From assembly GCF_937616625.2 (NCBI RefSeq), contig NC_065573.1, forward strand, positions 3,425,001 through 3,489,000: a DNA stretch of 64,000 nucleotides. Direction: 5' to 3'. Below are positions 12,545-24,025 of this stretch, piece after piece; position 1 is the stretch's first letter; every line of letters begins with the position of its first letter. Below the pieces are notes generated by a model. That model made no database searches. It was not told the DNA's origin and saw nothing but the letters and a program-made list of their open reading frames with translations. The position numbers and the translations under genes were made by a program. The stretch is from Mercurialis annua (lineage: Eukaryota > Streptophyta > Magnoliopsida > Malpighiales > Euphorbiaceae).

Positions 12545-12567
12545 TAAGTCATTTCTAAGTTGTATTT

Positions 12568-13640
12568 CTACCAGATGGTGGGAGTGTATTTCTTCAAGTA
12601 CTTTCCATTAATAAATTTTTTATGAGGCTCACCCTCTAGACTTGATAGCCAGTATGCATTCCCCTTCATCACCTTGTGGACTAAGAATGGCCCTTCCCAA
12701 TTAGTAGACCATTTCCCATATTCTCTGTCTGTAGTACCAAGGGGTAAGATCAACTTCCATACTAGCTCATCCTCATGAAATGTCTTAGGTCTAACTTTCT
12801 TGTTGTAGCTTTTGGAGACTTTCTTCTTCTGTATAATCATATTGCTTAAAGCCTGAAGTCTCCCTTCTTCTAAATTTTCTAACTCCATCATCATGGTTTC
12901 ATTGTAATCTTCTGGAGTCAAATGATTCTGCTTAGCTACTCTCAACGACCTCATCACCACCTCCATGGGTAACATTGCATCATGACCATAGGTTAGCATA
13001 AATGGACTTACTCCAGTAGCATTTCGCCTAGAGATGCAATATGCCCAGAGTGCTTCTAATAAAATTCGATGCCAATCCCTTGGATTTTCTTCCAACATCT
13101 TTTGAACTATGTTGATGATAATCTTATTAGAAGATTCAGCTTGGCCACTGGCCTGAGCATAATAAGGTATAGAGGTCAATATTTTATTCCATAATCAGTG
13201 GCAAATTCTTGCATCTCCTTACCAGTGAACATTGTGCCCTGGTTAGTAGTTACTGATTGTGGAATTCCAAATTGATGGATGATTTCCTCTTTAATAAATT
13301 TACTCACATCTTTTTGCTCTGCTTTTACCAATGGCTTAGCGACTACCCATTTGGTAAAATAATCAGTAGCTACAATTATGAAACTGTGATTTTTACAAGA
13401 CGGAGGATATATTTTACCTATCAAATCTACGGCCCAACCTCTGAATGGCCATGGTTTGATGACACACTTCAACTCAGCAGCTGGAAGTCTTTGTATGTTT
13501 CCATACCTTTGGCACGATTGACAACCCTTTGCAAAAGTCATGCAATCTTTAAGGATAGATGGCCAGAAGTAACCATGCCTTCGGATCAGCCATCTCATTT
13601 TCACTCCAGATTGATGTGCTCCACAAACTCCTTCATGAGT
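12568..13640 (-). pseudogene. Tat integrase domain, broken
   Basis: DNA-strand-transfer enzyme that inserts the cDNA copy. Visible in order: zinc-binding HHCC (HEGVCGAH, then CQSC), first catalytic Asp in AVDLIG, the second catalytic position in VTTNQGTMF, catalytic Glu in QAESSNK, and a C-terminal GKWSTNWEGPF segment. The end, NGKYLKKYTPTIW, fits the usual end of Tat pol. Two defects: the second catalytic Asp is Asn (AAC at 13244-13242), and a one-base loss near 13177-13190 shifts frame between the DDE core halves. The open frame on the opposite strand (13257-13658) is a shadow. Confidence 0.93.
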
Positions 13641-13937
13641 TTGTTTCATGACCTTTAGTGCCTCTGTAGTTCCAAGGCATTTTAGCAATAGGTTGTCGAA
13701 TCCTCTTCTGTATAAAACATCTTCTATGAGCACATAGTTAACAGCTCTCACTCTTACTTTATACATCATCTTCTTGCTAGGATTCTCCAAGTACTTTTTA
13801 ATGTCTCTCCTCCAATCCTGTACTAAGTTATCATCAATATTGAAAATATCTAGCTGTACTCCTCTTTTAAAAATTGAAGGGTGAGTTTTTCTTTGTACCA
13901 TTACTAGTCGGTGGGTTAACTCCTCCGACAGACGTAG

Positions 13938-14299
13938 GCCAGATGCTAGCTGTGATAATTCATCGGCATTCCAATTTTCCTCTCTAGGAACATGCACCAA
14001 TTCAACCTCTTCAAAACTCTCTATTAACTGCATAGCAATAGCATAATAAGAGGTTAAGTAGTAACTCATGCATTTATATTCGCCAGACACTTGTCTAATA
14101 ACCAATTGAGAATCTCCAATTATTTTGACCTTTTTAGCACCTAAATCTAGGAGAATTTCTAAACCAATAATCAAAGCCTCATACTCAGATTGATTATTTT
14201 TACATTCAAAGTCAAGATTAAAAGACAAGAAGGTGACACTATTATGATTCCAGCACCAGCAGACCTATCTGTACTAGACCCATCAAATTTAAGCATCCA
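13938..14299 (-). pseudogene. Second RNase H (archaeal-type aRNH) of Tat pol
   Basis: Degrades the RNA strand of the RNA/DNA hybrid. Conserved acidic residues are visible: Asp in LKFDGSS, Glu in NNQSEYEAL, Asp in IIGDSQLVI, and a late Asp in NWNADELSQLAS. This extra domain between the gypsy-type RNase H and integrase is diagnostic of the plant Tat lineage. A frameshift near 14222-14232 (around a run CTTTTAAT) splits it between two frames. Confidence 0.9.
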
Positions 14300-14365
14300 A
14301 GGTCTATGTTCATTCATAAAAACCGGCAAGTCAAATTTACTTTCATCTCCTAGGTTTATACATGG

Positions 14366-14803
14366 ATGGTCGGCTAGGAAATCTGCTAGAGCCTGACCTT
14401 TGACTGATTTCTGGGGATGATAAATCAGATGAAAGTCTGCCAAACTGAATAACCACTTCCCAATATTGCCAGATAAAACAGGTTTGTTTAGCATATATTT
14501 CATCAAATCGGTTTGAGACACCACATAAACTCTATTACTAAGCAGATAGTGTCTTAACTTAGTGCAGGCAAAAAACAAAGCCAGACACAATTTCATGATA
14601 AGAGTGTATCTAACCTCTGTAGATGTCATCGAACGGCTCAAATAATAAATAGCCTGTTCATGTCCATCTTGGTTGCTCTGGGCTAGCAGACACCCAATTG
14701 AACCTTCAGCTGCTGAAATGTACAACCTCAGAGGTATACCCTTTTTGGGAGGCATCAATACAGGAGGCTTCATTAGATAATCCTCAATTTCATCAAAAGC
14801 CTC
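14366..14803 (-). pseudogene. Gypsy-type RNase H of Tat pol, degenerate
   Basis: Follows RT after a TAA at 14804-14806. It starts KPPVLMPPKKGIPLRLYIS and includes AIYYLSRSMT and the tail KGQALADFLADHP. The first catalytic Asp, usually in a DAS motif, is absent (YISAAEGSIGCLLAQ). That fits a Tat element, where the original RNase H has decayed to a connection-like domain and aRNH does the catalysis. Confidence 0.88.
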
Positions 14804-16082
14804 TTAATGGATGGTTTCCCATCTGAACACATCCTCCTTTTTTAATTTCAACCGTTCTGAGAACACTTTTGTTTTTCCTGCAAGATTAGATATAAATCTC
14901 CTTAGGTAATTAACCTGCCCAAGAAACCTCTGAAGTTCTGTTTTATTTCTAGGCGGTTTAGCTTCTCGAATAGCTTTGGTTTTGTTTTGGTCCACTTCAA
15001 TGCCTCTTTCATGGACCAAAAACCCCAAAATATTTCCAGCTTTTACCCTAAAGGCGCATTTCAGAGGATTGAGTTTTAAACAGTGAACTCTCATCCTCTT
15101 AAATGCCTCCTCTAGATTTTTCAAATGATATTTTACTAGTTTTGATTTTACAACAACATCATCAATATAAACCTCCATAGTTTTACCTAAGAGGTCGTGG
15201 AAGATGGCATTCATAGCCCTCTGATATGTTGCACCAGCATTACGTAAACCAAACGGCATGACCACCCATTCAAATGTCCCAATAGATCCTAGACATCTAA
15301 ATGCCGTTTTGGAGATGTCTTCTTTAGCCACCATAATCTGGTTATATCCAGCAAAACAATCCATAAAAGACAAAAGAGAATGATTAGCTGTAGCATCAAT
15401 AAGAGTGTCAGCAATTGGCATGGCACAAATATCTTTAGGAGTTGCTTTATTTATGTCCCTAAAGTCTATGCATATTCTAAGTTTTCCGTTCTTTTTAACC
15501 ACTGGAACAACATTTGCCAACCAATTACTATATTTAGCAGGCCTAATAAAGTCTGCTTTACACAATTTTTCAATTTCTTCTTTTACCTTTAATTCAACTT
15601 CTTTTGACACTCTTCTTGGAGGTTGGCGGTTGGCGGTATGGCTGAAACTCGGGCTTAATAGGAAGCCGATGTTCTACCAATGTCCTGCTTAACCCCGGCA
15701 TATCAGAATATTTCCATGCAAAGCAATCCTTGTATTCCTGCAAGAGTACAGTTAATTTTGTTTTTAAACCAACCTCTAGGTTTTTACTAACAAAAGTTAC
15801 CTGAGGTTCCTCAGAGGTTCCAAGATTCACTTCTTCTAACTCCTCTCTAACATTGATGGCTTCATCATCTATCCAAGGAGGTGCTTGTTCTAGCTCCTCC
15901 AAGCCAATCTCATGATCTTCAGAAACTTCTTCTTCTTCATAAACTACTTTAGCATCTAAAACCTCTGCCAAGTTATTTTCCTCCATAATTCTTTCCATAA
16001 TGTACTGCATAAGTTCTTTTAAGATAGCAGATGCAGCTGCTGCAAACTCACTGGAGGTGAGCTTAATCATTAATTTCTTCAA
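14804..16082 (-). pseudogene. Tat reverse transcriptase, broken
   Basis: Copies element RNA into DNA. The N-terminal linker (16082-15660) is acidic and ends with the pre-RT motif CFAWKYSDMPGLS. The RT fold follows with KKNGKLRICIDFRDINKATP, FMDCFAGYNQI, MPFGLRNAGATYQRAMN and the catalytic YIDD (15169-15158), ending in QRFLGQVNYLRRFI. A tandem 7-bp duplication (TTGGCGG, 15623-15636 on the plus strand) shifts the frame just before the RT core, and a TAA (14804-14806) ends the domain. The catalytic residues themselves are intact. Confidence 0.95.
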
Positions 16083-16095
16083 TTATGATTGAGGA

Positions 16096-17319
16096 TCACG
16101 GCTTGTTGTAAGGAACAATAGCCGTTGATCCCAAAATTTCTTCTGCTTTCTTTTTGACCTCCTCATGAATCTCCAGAGGTTTGCTTTCCTTTGATTTGCC
16201 CTTTTTATTTCTTCCAGTGAACTTGATGGGGCCAACACATGAATCATAATAACGGGCTTCAACCATGTTGGTGGCAGTGGTGAATGGTTTTGTATATGCC
16301 CATACCACCTCCACCTCATTTCGTTTCCAAAAGAGCAAAAATTGATGCAGAGATGAAGGCACACACCAGTTAGCATGAATCCAATCTCGTCCCAAAAGAG
16401 CTTGGTAGCTAGCTGATGAATTCACCACAAAGAAAGCAGATAGAGAAGTCTTGCTTCCAACCATTACCTCTACTGGGAGAACACCAATAGTTTTTGTAAG
16501 TTCTCTAGTAAAGGCAGACACAGTAACCTCTGTTGAAATGAGGTCTTCTGTAGTTTTTCCCAGAAGGTGTAGCATTTTGAATGGCATAATGTTGACTGCC
16601 GATCCATTATCAATTAGGACCCTGGAGGTTGGCCTGCCATTGAAGTGAGCTTTAATATACAGAGGCTTGATGTGTTTGGTCATCGCCAATGCTGGTTTGT
16701 CAAAAATTACCCTCTTTGGTCCTCCATCAGTTCGCTCTTGTATAGTAACCTGACTGCGACACCCATCCTTTGGGAATTTAGGTTCCTCCCTCTGCATTTC
16801 CTCTACCTCATCAGAATCATCCAAGGTCCCATGCACATCTGGACCTTTAAAATCTTTTGGCAGGATTAGAGTAAAAGCATTGCAAGTGAGGGGGATTTCG
16901 ATTTCACCAACTTTGATGGAGGTTTACTTCCCACCTTCTGTGTCCGAATCTGAATCACCATTTTCTAGAGATCTCCTCTGAAATTTGCCGCTTTCCTTAA
17001 CTGGTGGAGTATCATCAATATCCTCTTTCAAGAGGTCATTTAGTCTCATGCCCTCTTTTAGGATTTCCTCATCCACGAGATCATCCACCTCCATGTCATC
17101 TTCTAGGAGGTCATCTAAGTTCATGCCATCTCCTGCAAATTCCCCTTCAAGAAAAGCTTCTAACTCCATGTCTGAAATTTTCTTCTTCGAAGGCACGTGG
17201 GAAGTTTTATTTTTCACTTCCTCTGCCTCATAAGATTTTTGGCTTCCAGGTTGCTCCTTCTCAATTAAGATCTCTTTTGACCCCTTTTCCTCAACAACTT
17301 TTCTAGGGTTTTCCAAGTG
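16096..17319 (-). pseudogene. Tat acidic linker and aspartic protease, broken
   Basis: Cuts the gag-pol polyprotein. Catalytic motif LIDNGSAVNIMP (Asp codon 16611-16609) with the flap-side YQALLGRDWIHAN. DNGSA in place of DSGA is typical of Tat. Upstream, 17316-16924 encodes an acidic stretch with internal repeats (NLDDLLEDD, RLNDLLKED). In-frame TAA at 16926-16924 and a stop at 16098-16096 interrupt it. Frame is shared with the end of gag. Confidence 0.9.
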
Positions 17320-19682
17320 TCTGGACTACCACTCATTTCTTGCAGCAGCCCTCAACCTCTGGCGCCTCCTCTTTTGAGTTCTTGTTAGTGGAGGCGGAAA
17401 CTTCTTGTGATAATTGGTGTGCCACCTTGGACTAGGAGAGACCAATGGCGGTACCACAAATCTTTGTTATTTCTTTCGGTTTTCAAAGGTGGAAGGAACT
17501 TCTGGCTGTTTTTCTCTAAGTGCCAAAGGAGCTTTTGGCTTTTCCTCCCTAGGTGCCAAAGGAGCATTTGGCCGTTCCTCCCTCTTCCACACGAAGGATC
17601 GCCTCTCCGGGAAGACATGCCTTTCTAGCCTTCTTTGATAGTAAGAGGCCCTGTTTTGCTTTTTCAAAGGAGGACGGTTAGTAGAAACAAAATTATTAGA
17701 GTTTCTAGAACCAGATAGCTGCCTTCTCTCTCTCCTCTGTAATCTCGCTTCACCTCTGATCTCCTCTCCCTTTCAACTCTTTGATCATTTTGTTCTCTGA
17801 TCCTGAGCTTTCTCTTTATGTCCAACAACAACCTCAAGTCAAGCTCTGAAAGGTCACTGGCATTCACAGACGCCACTGCTGGGAAAGGATCCTCATCTAT
17901 TACAAGTGCCTCTTTCTTTTCTGGGAATTTCAAAACTCCCTTGGCAATCCTATCATGTATAATATTTTTGAACCCCCAACAAGAATTGGTTGAGTGGATC
18001 CAGGAGTTGTGGAACTTGAAATATTCTATGCCTTTCAACTCTTCCTTTGAAGGCATTTTATGATTAGGAGGCAGAGTAATGAACTTCTCTTTCAACAGAA
18101 AGTCGAAAATTTCTTCTGTTTTTGATACCTCAAAAGTGTACAGAGGTTGGGCATTAGAATTTTGTTGTTTCTTCCAGCCATCAGGTGCCTTCTTAATCAA
18201 CATAGGGCAGGTGCATGAACCGGTGGCCGTGAGGTCGGCTACTGCGGTTTCATATGCTCCCACCTCTTGATAGTAAGTGCCCATTGCCACCTTCTTCTTG
18301 TGGCTTTCTTCTCTTAGGAGTTCCTCATATTCAGAGACTTTGGCAGCTAACTCATAAAAGTCCCTGAACTCCATCCCTTGGAACTTTTTCCGGAGCTCAA
18401 TGTCTAAGCCCCTCTGAGCCATTTTCACATACTCAGTTTCTGGGAGGACAATCTTGCACCTGCTTCTCATTTTCTTAAAGCGATAGATATACATGTCGGC
18501 ATCCTCTCCAGACCTTTGAGAAATTCTGGATAACTCAACAATACAAATCTCCGGCTCAGCCCGGTAGAACTGGGTGTGGAACAATCTTTCCATCTCTGCC
18601 TATGTTAACACTGAGTTCCTTGGTAAGGTGGCATACCATGTAAAAGCCGTACCTGTTAAGGAATTAGGGAACAAACGTAACTTAAAATTGGCAATATTGT
18701 CAAGGTTGGCCAAAACCCCACACTGAACAGTAAATTTAGCAACATGTTCAATAGTGGAGTGGCCATCCTCTCCAGAAAATAATGAAAACTTTGGGATCTT
18801 ATATCCTCTAGGATAAGGATTTTCCCTGTCAATATAGTCTGGATATGGTTTGTGGAATTGAGGTCGGTCTACTTGTCTCAGACCTGGACCATACAACTCC
18901 TGGACAGCCTCTCTCACTGCCTCCATGTCAATTGGCCGTGCTAGAGGTTGGTATGGCAGAGGTTGGTTCCTCTCTTGGGGAAAATAATTGCCCCTAGTGC
19001 CCAGAGGTTTAGTGTAATTTTGGTTAACCTCTGGATCATCCATGGCAGGTTGATTAGCACCTGAATTAAACGGCCTAGAATTCCGGTCAGTTTGATTATT
19101 AGTTTTAATTGAATTAAAATGAACAAGTTCATCTCTTTTGTGAGGAGGTACATACCTTTCTTCAGAGGGTGGGTTCGAGATTGGCACATGACTAGTGCTC
19201 CCAATCTCCTGGATTCCTGCAGATGACTGCCCCCCGAGTCCGTTAGGATTTTATTTGGCCGTGTTGACATCCTCTGGTACATCACCACCATGAGATGATA
19301 CTTTGACAGCAACTATCAATTCTGCCAAATAGCGTTCCATTTCGAATTGCTTCTTATCCATCACCTCATGTTTCTTGGTCAACTCGGCCTGTGCTTGGTT
19401 AAAGCTAGCCTGAGTCTGTTTCATGTCTAACATGGCTTTTGACAGCATGTCTAAAGCCTCTACCAATCTTGGCTCAGATTTTCGCCGAGTTGGTGTCTAT
19501 TGCTCTCCAAAGCCATGAGGCACATCATCACTTTCCTCTCCTAGAGGCAAATTTTCTTTTTCAATGCTTCTGACCATGTGAGCCACATAGTCTCCATGTC
19601 CTACATTTGTAGTAGTAGGATCATCCACTGTATCCTGGGATTCAATAACGTCTTTTCTTTTTTCACTTCGAGTTCTAGCCAT
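17320..19682 (-). pseudogene. Tat gag, broken
   Basis: Structural protein of the virus-like particle. Starts at ATG 19682, MARTRSEKRKD, only about 10 nt after the primer-binding region, as usual in these elements. Then a coiled-coil-like Gln/Lys/Glu segment (19466-19254), a Pro-rich part, and the retrotransposon gag core (about 18797-18200: FSLFSGEDGHSTIEHVAKF, AFTWYATLP, FHTQFYRAEPE). In-frame stops at 19499-19497, 19253-19251 and 18602-18600, and a frameshift near 17735-17755. I see no clear CCHC knuckle. Confidence 0.92.
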
Positions 19683-19692
19683 AACTCTTAGT

Positions 19693-19710
19693 GTCCCACT
19701 AGGCGTGCCA
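19693..19710 (-). promoter_or_regulatory. Primer-binding site of Tat element
   Basis: On the minus strand the region begins TGGCACGCCTAGTGGGAC, five bases inside the LTR end. The TGG start pairs with the CCA end of a tRNA. I cannot say which tRNA. Confidence 0.7.
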
Positions 19711-20060
19711 AAAATTGTTACTAGCATTTTGCGTTTGTAACAACAAGTGTGTGAAATGCGGGCGTGCCAGGAAGCGGATTCCAAAATGTAACTTAACTTC
19801 TTAAAACGAGCGATTGGGGTTTGGTTAACCTTATAACAAGTACTCCAATCAAGTAATGCTAAAACAAAGAATCCAATTGTAAATGTGTTTACTAATTGAA
19901 TGAAATGAAAATACAAGTGTTTGAGTAAAAAATGCAGAAGTTCAATCGTAAAGTTCTTTACTGATTGAAGAAATTAAAATTGCTAAGTGCTGAGTGTTTT
20001 TGCCTTTGGGCTGGTTTTTGTTGGATTTGATCGGGGGCTGCAAATTGGCTTCTCTTCTCT

Positions 20061-20070
20061 TATTTATAGC
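20061..20070 (-). promoter_or_regulatory. TATA box of Tat LTR
   Basis: GCTATAAATA on the minus strand, within AT-moderate LTR DNA, 350 bp before the LTR end. The position fits a U3/R promoter driving gag-pol leftward. Confidence 0.65.
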
Positions 20071-20337
20071 TTTATCCTTTGAAAACTGTTAACTGCACAC
20101 GTTCTTCCCCACTTTCAAGAACTGTCAATCGTGTCTCTGTTTCTGCTGCACGTGCTTTTTAACTTCTTTTCTTCTGGAATAGACTTCTTGGGCTTATGGG
20201 CCATTTAAATTAATATATTATGGCCATCTCAAATTTGGGTTTAATCTTCTACAAATGGACTTTGACCTTTTTGATTTAACTTCTGGAGTAGTCGACCTCT
20301 AAAAATCAACCTTTGAAAATCATCCTTTAGAAAATTT

Positions 20338-20540
20338 GTCAACCTCTAGACATCAACCTTTGGAAATCAACCTCTGAAGTCACAATTTGTCAACTTCTAG
20401 ACATCAACCTTTGGAAATCAACCTCTGAAGTCACAATTTGTCAACTTCTAGAAATCAACCTTTGGAAATCAACCTCTGAAGTCACAATTTGTCAACTTCT
20501 AGAAATCAACCTTTGGAAATCAACCTTTAAAATTACATTA
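20338..20540. repeat. 51-bp repeats in Tat U3
   Basis: Four copies; CACAATTTG recurs at 20381, 20432 and 20483. Each contains words like TCAACTTCTAGA and ATCAACCTTTGGAAATCAAC. Such U3 repeats often act as enhancer-like elements; here that is inference. Confidence 0.88.
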
Positions 20541-20943
20541 GGCCAATTATTCACAGTACTCTCTTTCACCTTTTTAGCAATTTAAGCCACACATTTACAA
20601 ACATTACGAAACAAATCCTAATGTTTCACCTTTTTAGCAATTTAAGCCAAACTTTTACAAACGTTACAAAACAAATCCAAACGTTTCACCTTTTTAGAGA
20701 TTTAAGCCAAACGTTTACAAACGATATGATACAAATCCAAATGTTTCACCTTTTTAGCGATTTAAGCCAAACGTTTACAAACGTTGAGAAAGAAATCCAA
20801 ACATTTCACCTTTTAGTAATTTAAGTCAAACGTTTACAAACATTACGAAAAAATCCGAACGTTTCAATTTAAACCAAACGTTATGAAAAAATCCAAACGT
20901 TTCTCCTGTTTAGCGATTTAAGCCAAACGTTTATAAACGTTAC

Positions 20944-21021
20944 GTCTTTAACTGCTAAAAAGGTGAAACGTTTGGATTTGTTTTGTAAGGTTTTAAACGT
21001 TTGATTTTGTTTCATAACCTT
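20944..21021 (-). repeat. Strand-switch satellite cassette 3
   Basis: Left boundary reads CGTCTTTAACTGC, a variant shared only loosely with the cassette at 49117. Right hairpin arm carries GATTTTGT in place of GGTTTTGT. Confidence 0.88.
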
Positions 21022-22157
21022 ACAAAACAAAACGTTTCACCTTTTTATCGATTTAAGCCAAGCGTTTACAAACGTTACGAAACAAATCCAAACGATTCAC
21101 TTTTTTAGCAATTTAAGCCAAACGTTTACAAAATTTAAGAAACAAATCCAAATGTTTCACCTTTTTAGCGATTCAAGAAGAACGTTTACAAATGTTACGA
21201 AACAAATCCAAACGTTTCACCTTTTAAGCAATTTTAGCCAAACGTTTACAAACGTTTCACCTTTTTAGCGATTTAAGCCAAACGTTTACAAATGTTACGA
21301 AGCAAATCCAAGCGTTTCACCTTTTTAGCAATTTAAGGCAAACATTTACAAATCCAAGCGTTTCCCCTTTTTAGCAATTTAAGCCAAACGTTTACAAACG
21401 TTATGAAACAAATCCAAAGGTTTCACCTTTTTAGCGATTTAAGCCAAATGTTTAGAAACGTTACAAAACAAATCCGAATGTTTCCTTGTTTTAGCAATTT
21501 AAGCCAAACATTTACAAACGATACGAAACAAATCCAAACATTTCTCCTTTTTAGCAATTTAGTTTGGACCTTTGCAAACGCTCCGAAACAAATCCAAACG
21601 TGTCACCTTTATAGCGATTTAAGTAAAAAGTTTAATCTTTTTAGCGATTTAAGCCGAACGTTTGCAAACGTTACGAAACAAAACCAAAGATTTCACCTTT
21701 TTAGCGATATAAGCCAAGCGTATACAAATGTTACGAAACAAATCCAAAAACTTATAACGTTACAAAAGAAATCCAAGCGTTTCACCTTTTTAGCAATTTA
21801 ATCTGAACGTTTACAAACGTTACGAAACAAAACCAAATGTTTCCCCTTTTGACCGATTTAAGCCAAACGTTTTCAAACGTTACGAAACAACTCTAAGTGT
21901 TTTACCTTTTTAGCAATTTAAGCCAAACGTTTACAAACATTACGAAACAAATCAAACCGTTTCACCTTTTAATCAATTTAAGCCAAACGTTTACAAACGT
22001 TACGAAACAAATCCCAACGTTTCACCTTTTGTAGCGATTTAAACCAAACGTTTACAAACGTTACCAAACAAATCCACAAGTTTAACCTTTTTAGCGATTT
22101 AAGCCAAACGTTTACAAACGTTTCGAAACAAATCCAAACGTTTTATCTTTTTAGCGA

Positions 22158-22231
22158 TTTGTTTCGTAAGGTTTTAAACGTTTGGATTTGTTTCGTAATG
22201 TTTTAAACGTTTAGTTTTGTTTCATAACCTT
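22158..22231 (-). repeat. Strand-switch satellite cassette 4, partial
   Basis: Lacks the left GGCTTAAATCGC part: forward AGCGATTT runs directly into reverse GTTTCGTAAGG. The right loop is present with TTGCAAAACC. Confidence 0.85.
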
Positions 22232-23491
22232 GCAAAACCAAACGTTTCAACTTTTTAGCGATTTAAGCAAAGCGTTTACAAATGTTATGAAACAAATCCA
22301 AACGATTCACCTTTTTAGCAATGTAAGCCAAACGTTTACAAACGTTGAGGAATAAATCCAAACATTTATCCTTTTTAGCGATTTAAGCCAAACATTTATA
22401 AACTTTACAAAACAAATCCAAACGTTTTACATTTTTAGCAATTTAAGCCAAACGTTTACAAACGTAACGGAACAAAACTAAACGTTCAAAACGTTTCTAA
22501 ACAAATCCAAACGTCTTACTTTATTAGCGATTTAAGCCAAACGCTTTACAAACGTTACGAAACAAAGCCAAACGTTTACAAGGGTTACGAATCAAATCCA
22601 AGCGTTTTACCTTTTTAGCAATTTAAACCAAACGTTTATAAACGTTTTAAAACAAATCCAAAAGTTTCACCTTTTTAGCGATTTATACCAAACGTTTACA
22701 AACGTTACAAAACAAATCCAAACGATTCACCTTTTTAGCGATTTAACCCAAACGTTACGAAACAAATCCATACGTTTCACCTTTTTAGCAATTTCTGCCA
22801 AACGTTTACATCGTTACAAAATAAATCCAAACATTTCACCTTTTTAGCGATTTAAGCCAAACGTTTACAAACGTTACGAAGCAAATCCAAACGTTCGACC
22901 TTTTTAGCGATTTATGCCAAACGTTTACAAAACAAATCCAAACATTTTATCAATCAAGCGATTTAAGCCAAACGTTTACAAACGTTACGAAACGATTCCA
23001 AGTGTTTCACCTTTTTAGCGATTTAAGTCAAACGTTAACAAACGTTACAAAACAAATCCAAACGTTTCACCTTTTTAGCGATTTAAGCCAAACGTTTACA
23101 AACGTTGTGAAACAATTCCAAGTGTTTCACATTTTTAGCAATTTAAGCCAAACGTTCCGAAACAAATCCAAACGTTTCACCTTTTTAGCGATTTAAGCCA
23201 AACATATACAAACGTTACAAAACAAATCAAAACGTTTTCCCCTTTTAGCGATTTAAGCCAAACGTTTACAAACATTATGAAACAAATCCAAATGTTTCAC
23301 CTTTTTAGCGATTTAAGCCAAACATTTACAAACGTTACGAAAGAAATCCAAATATTTCCCCTTTTTAGTTAAGTCAAACGTTTATAAACGTTACGAAACA
23401 AATCCAAATGTTTCAATTTAAAGCAAACGTTATGAAAGAAATCCAAACCTTTCACCTTTTTAGCGATTGAAGCCAAACGTTTATTAACGTT

Positions 23492-23570
23492 ACGACTTAA
23501 ATCGCTAAAAAAGTGAAACGTTTGGATTTGTTTAGTAAGGTTTTAAACGTTTGGTTTTGTTTCATAATAT
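23492..23570 (-). repeat. Strand-switch satellite cassette 5
   Basis: Right hairpin arms perfect over 16 bp with loop TTCATAATATT. Its duplicate is the cassette at 24510. Confidence 0.92.
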
Positions 23571-24025
23571 TACAAAACCAAACGTTTCACCTATATTAGA
23601 GATTTCAGCCAAGCGTTTACAAACGTTACGAAACAAATCCAAACGATTCACCTTTTTAGCAATTTAAGACAAACGTTTACAACGTTACGAAACAAATCCA
23701 AACATTTCACCTTTTTAGCGATTTAAGCCGATCGTTTACAAATGTTACGAAACAAATCCAAACGTTTCACCTTTTGAGCAATTTAAACCAATCGTTTACA
23801 AACGTTACGAAACAAATCCAAACGCACCTTTTTAGCAATTTAAGCCAAACGTTTACAAACGTTACGATACAAATCCAAACTTTTCACCTTTTTAGCGATT
23901 TAAGCCAAACATTTACAAACATTACAAAAGAAATCCAAACATTTCACCTTTTTAGTTAAGTCAAACATTTACAAACGTTACGAAACAAATCCAAATATTT
24001 CAATTTAAAGCAAACGTTATGAAAG

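Larger units (their letters stand above)
11288..12567. other. Convergent intergenic region between PMD gene and pol
   Basis: No gene seen. It holds three CATGCATTGCA motifs about 129 bp apart (11550, 11678, 11808) in a diverged tandem repeat, a cluster of TCAACTTCTAG-type words at 12165-12280, and three short palindromes near the end of pol. Both flanking genes end here, so transcripts from the two strands would overlap in this stretch. Confidence 0.75.
6181..20555 (-). mobile_element. Tat-lineage Ty3/gypsy element with antisense PMD gene, 3' LTR missing
   Basis: Non-satellite block of 14.4 kb. On the minus strand, right to left: an LTR-like segment (20555-19716), primer-binding-type TGGCACGCC (19710), gag (from 19682), protease, reverse transcriptase, RNase H, a second RNase H, integrase (ends 12568). 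Two RNase H domains and a protease motif DNGSA are hallmarks of the Tat lineage. On the plus strand, 6182-11287 is a PMD gene converging on pol. Extra genes antisense to pol, between pol and the 3' LTR, are known in Tat elements, so I infer one composite element. No copy of the right LTR is found at or near 6181, so the 3' end is lost, or the PMD gene is a separate neighbour. The block contains more than ten stops or frameshifts and is dead. Confidence 0.72.
19716..20555 (-). mobile_element. 5' LTR of Tat element
   Basis: About 840 bp, ending on the minus strand in AGTAACA next to the primer-binding site. The other end is placed at TGTGAATAATTGGCC (20555) because it gives the TG...CA form; about ten further bases (20556-20565) before the satellite are unexplained, so this end is uncertain. 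It holds a TATA box and four 51-bp repeats in its U3 part. No second copy is seen in the window. Confidence 0.72.

Noticed and set aside
12165..12567. Placing the missing 3' LTR of the Tat element here
   Set aside because: Only short TCAACTTCTAG words match; the TATA region and U5 end of the right LTR have no counterpart that I can see. Kept as a test under findings.
13257..13658. Plus-strand frame of 133 codons
   Set aside because: It is antisense to the conserved integrase core, which accounts for the open frame.
6181..20565. Single Helitron or Mutator-type insertion capturing both genes
   Set aside because: No terminal inverted repeats and no Helitron-type 3' hairpin with CTRR end found at the borders.
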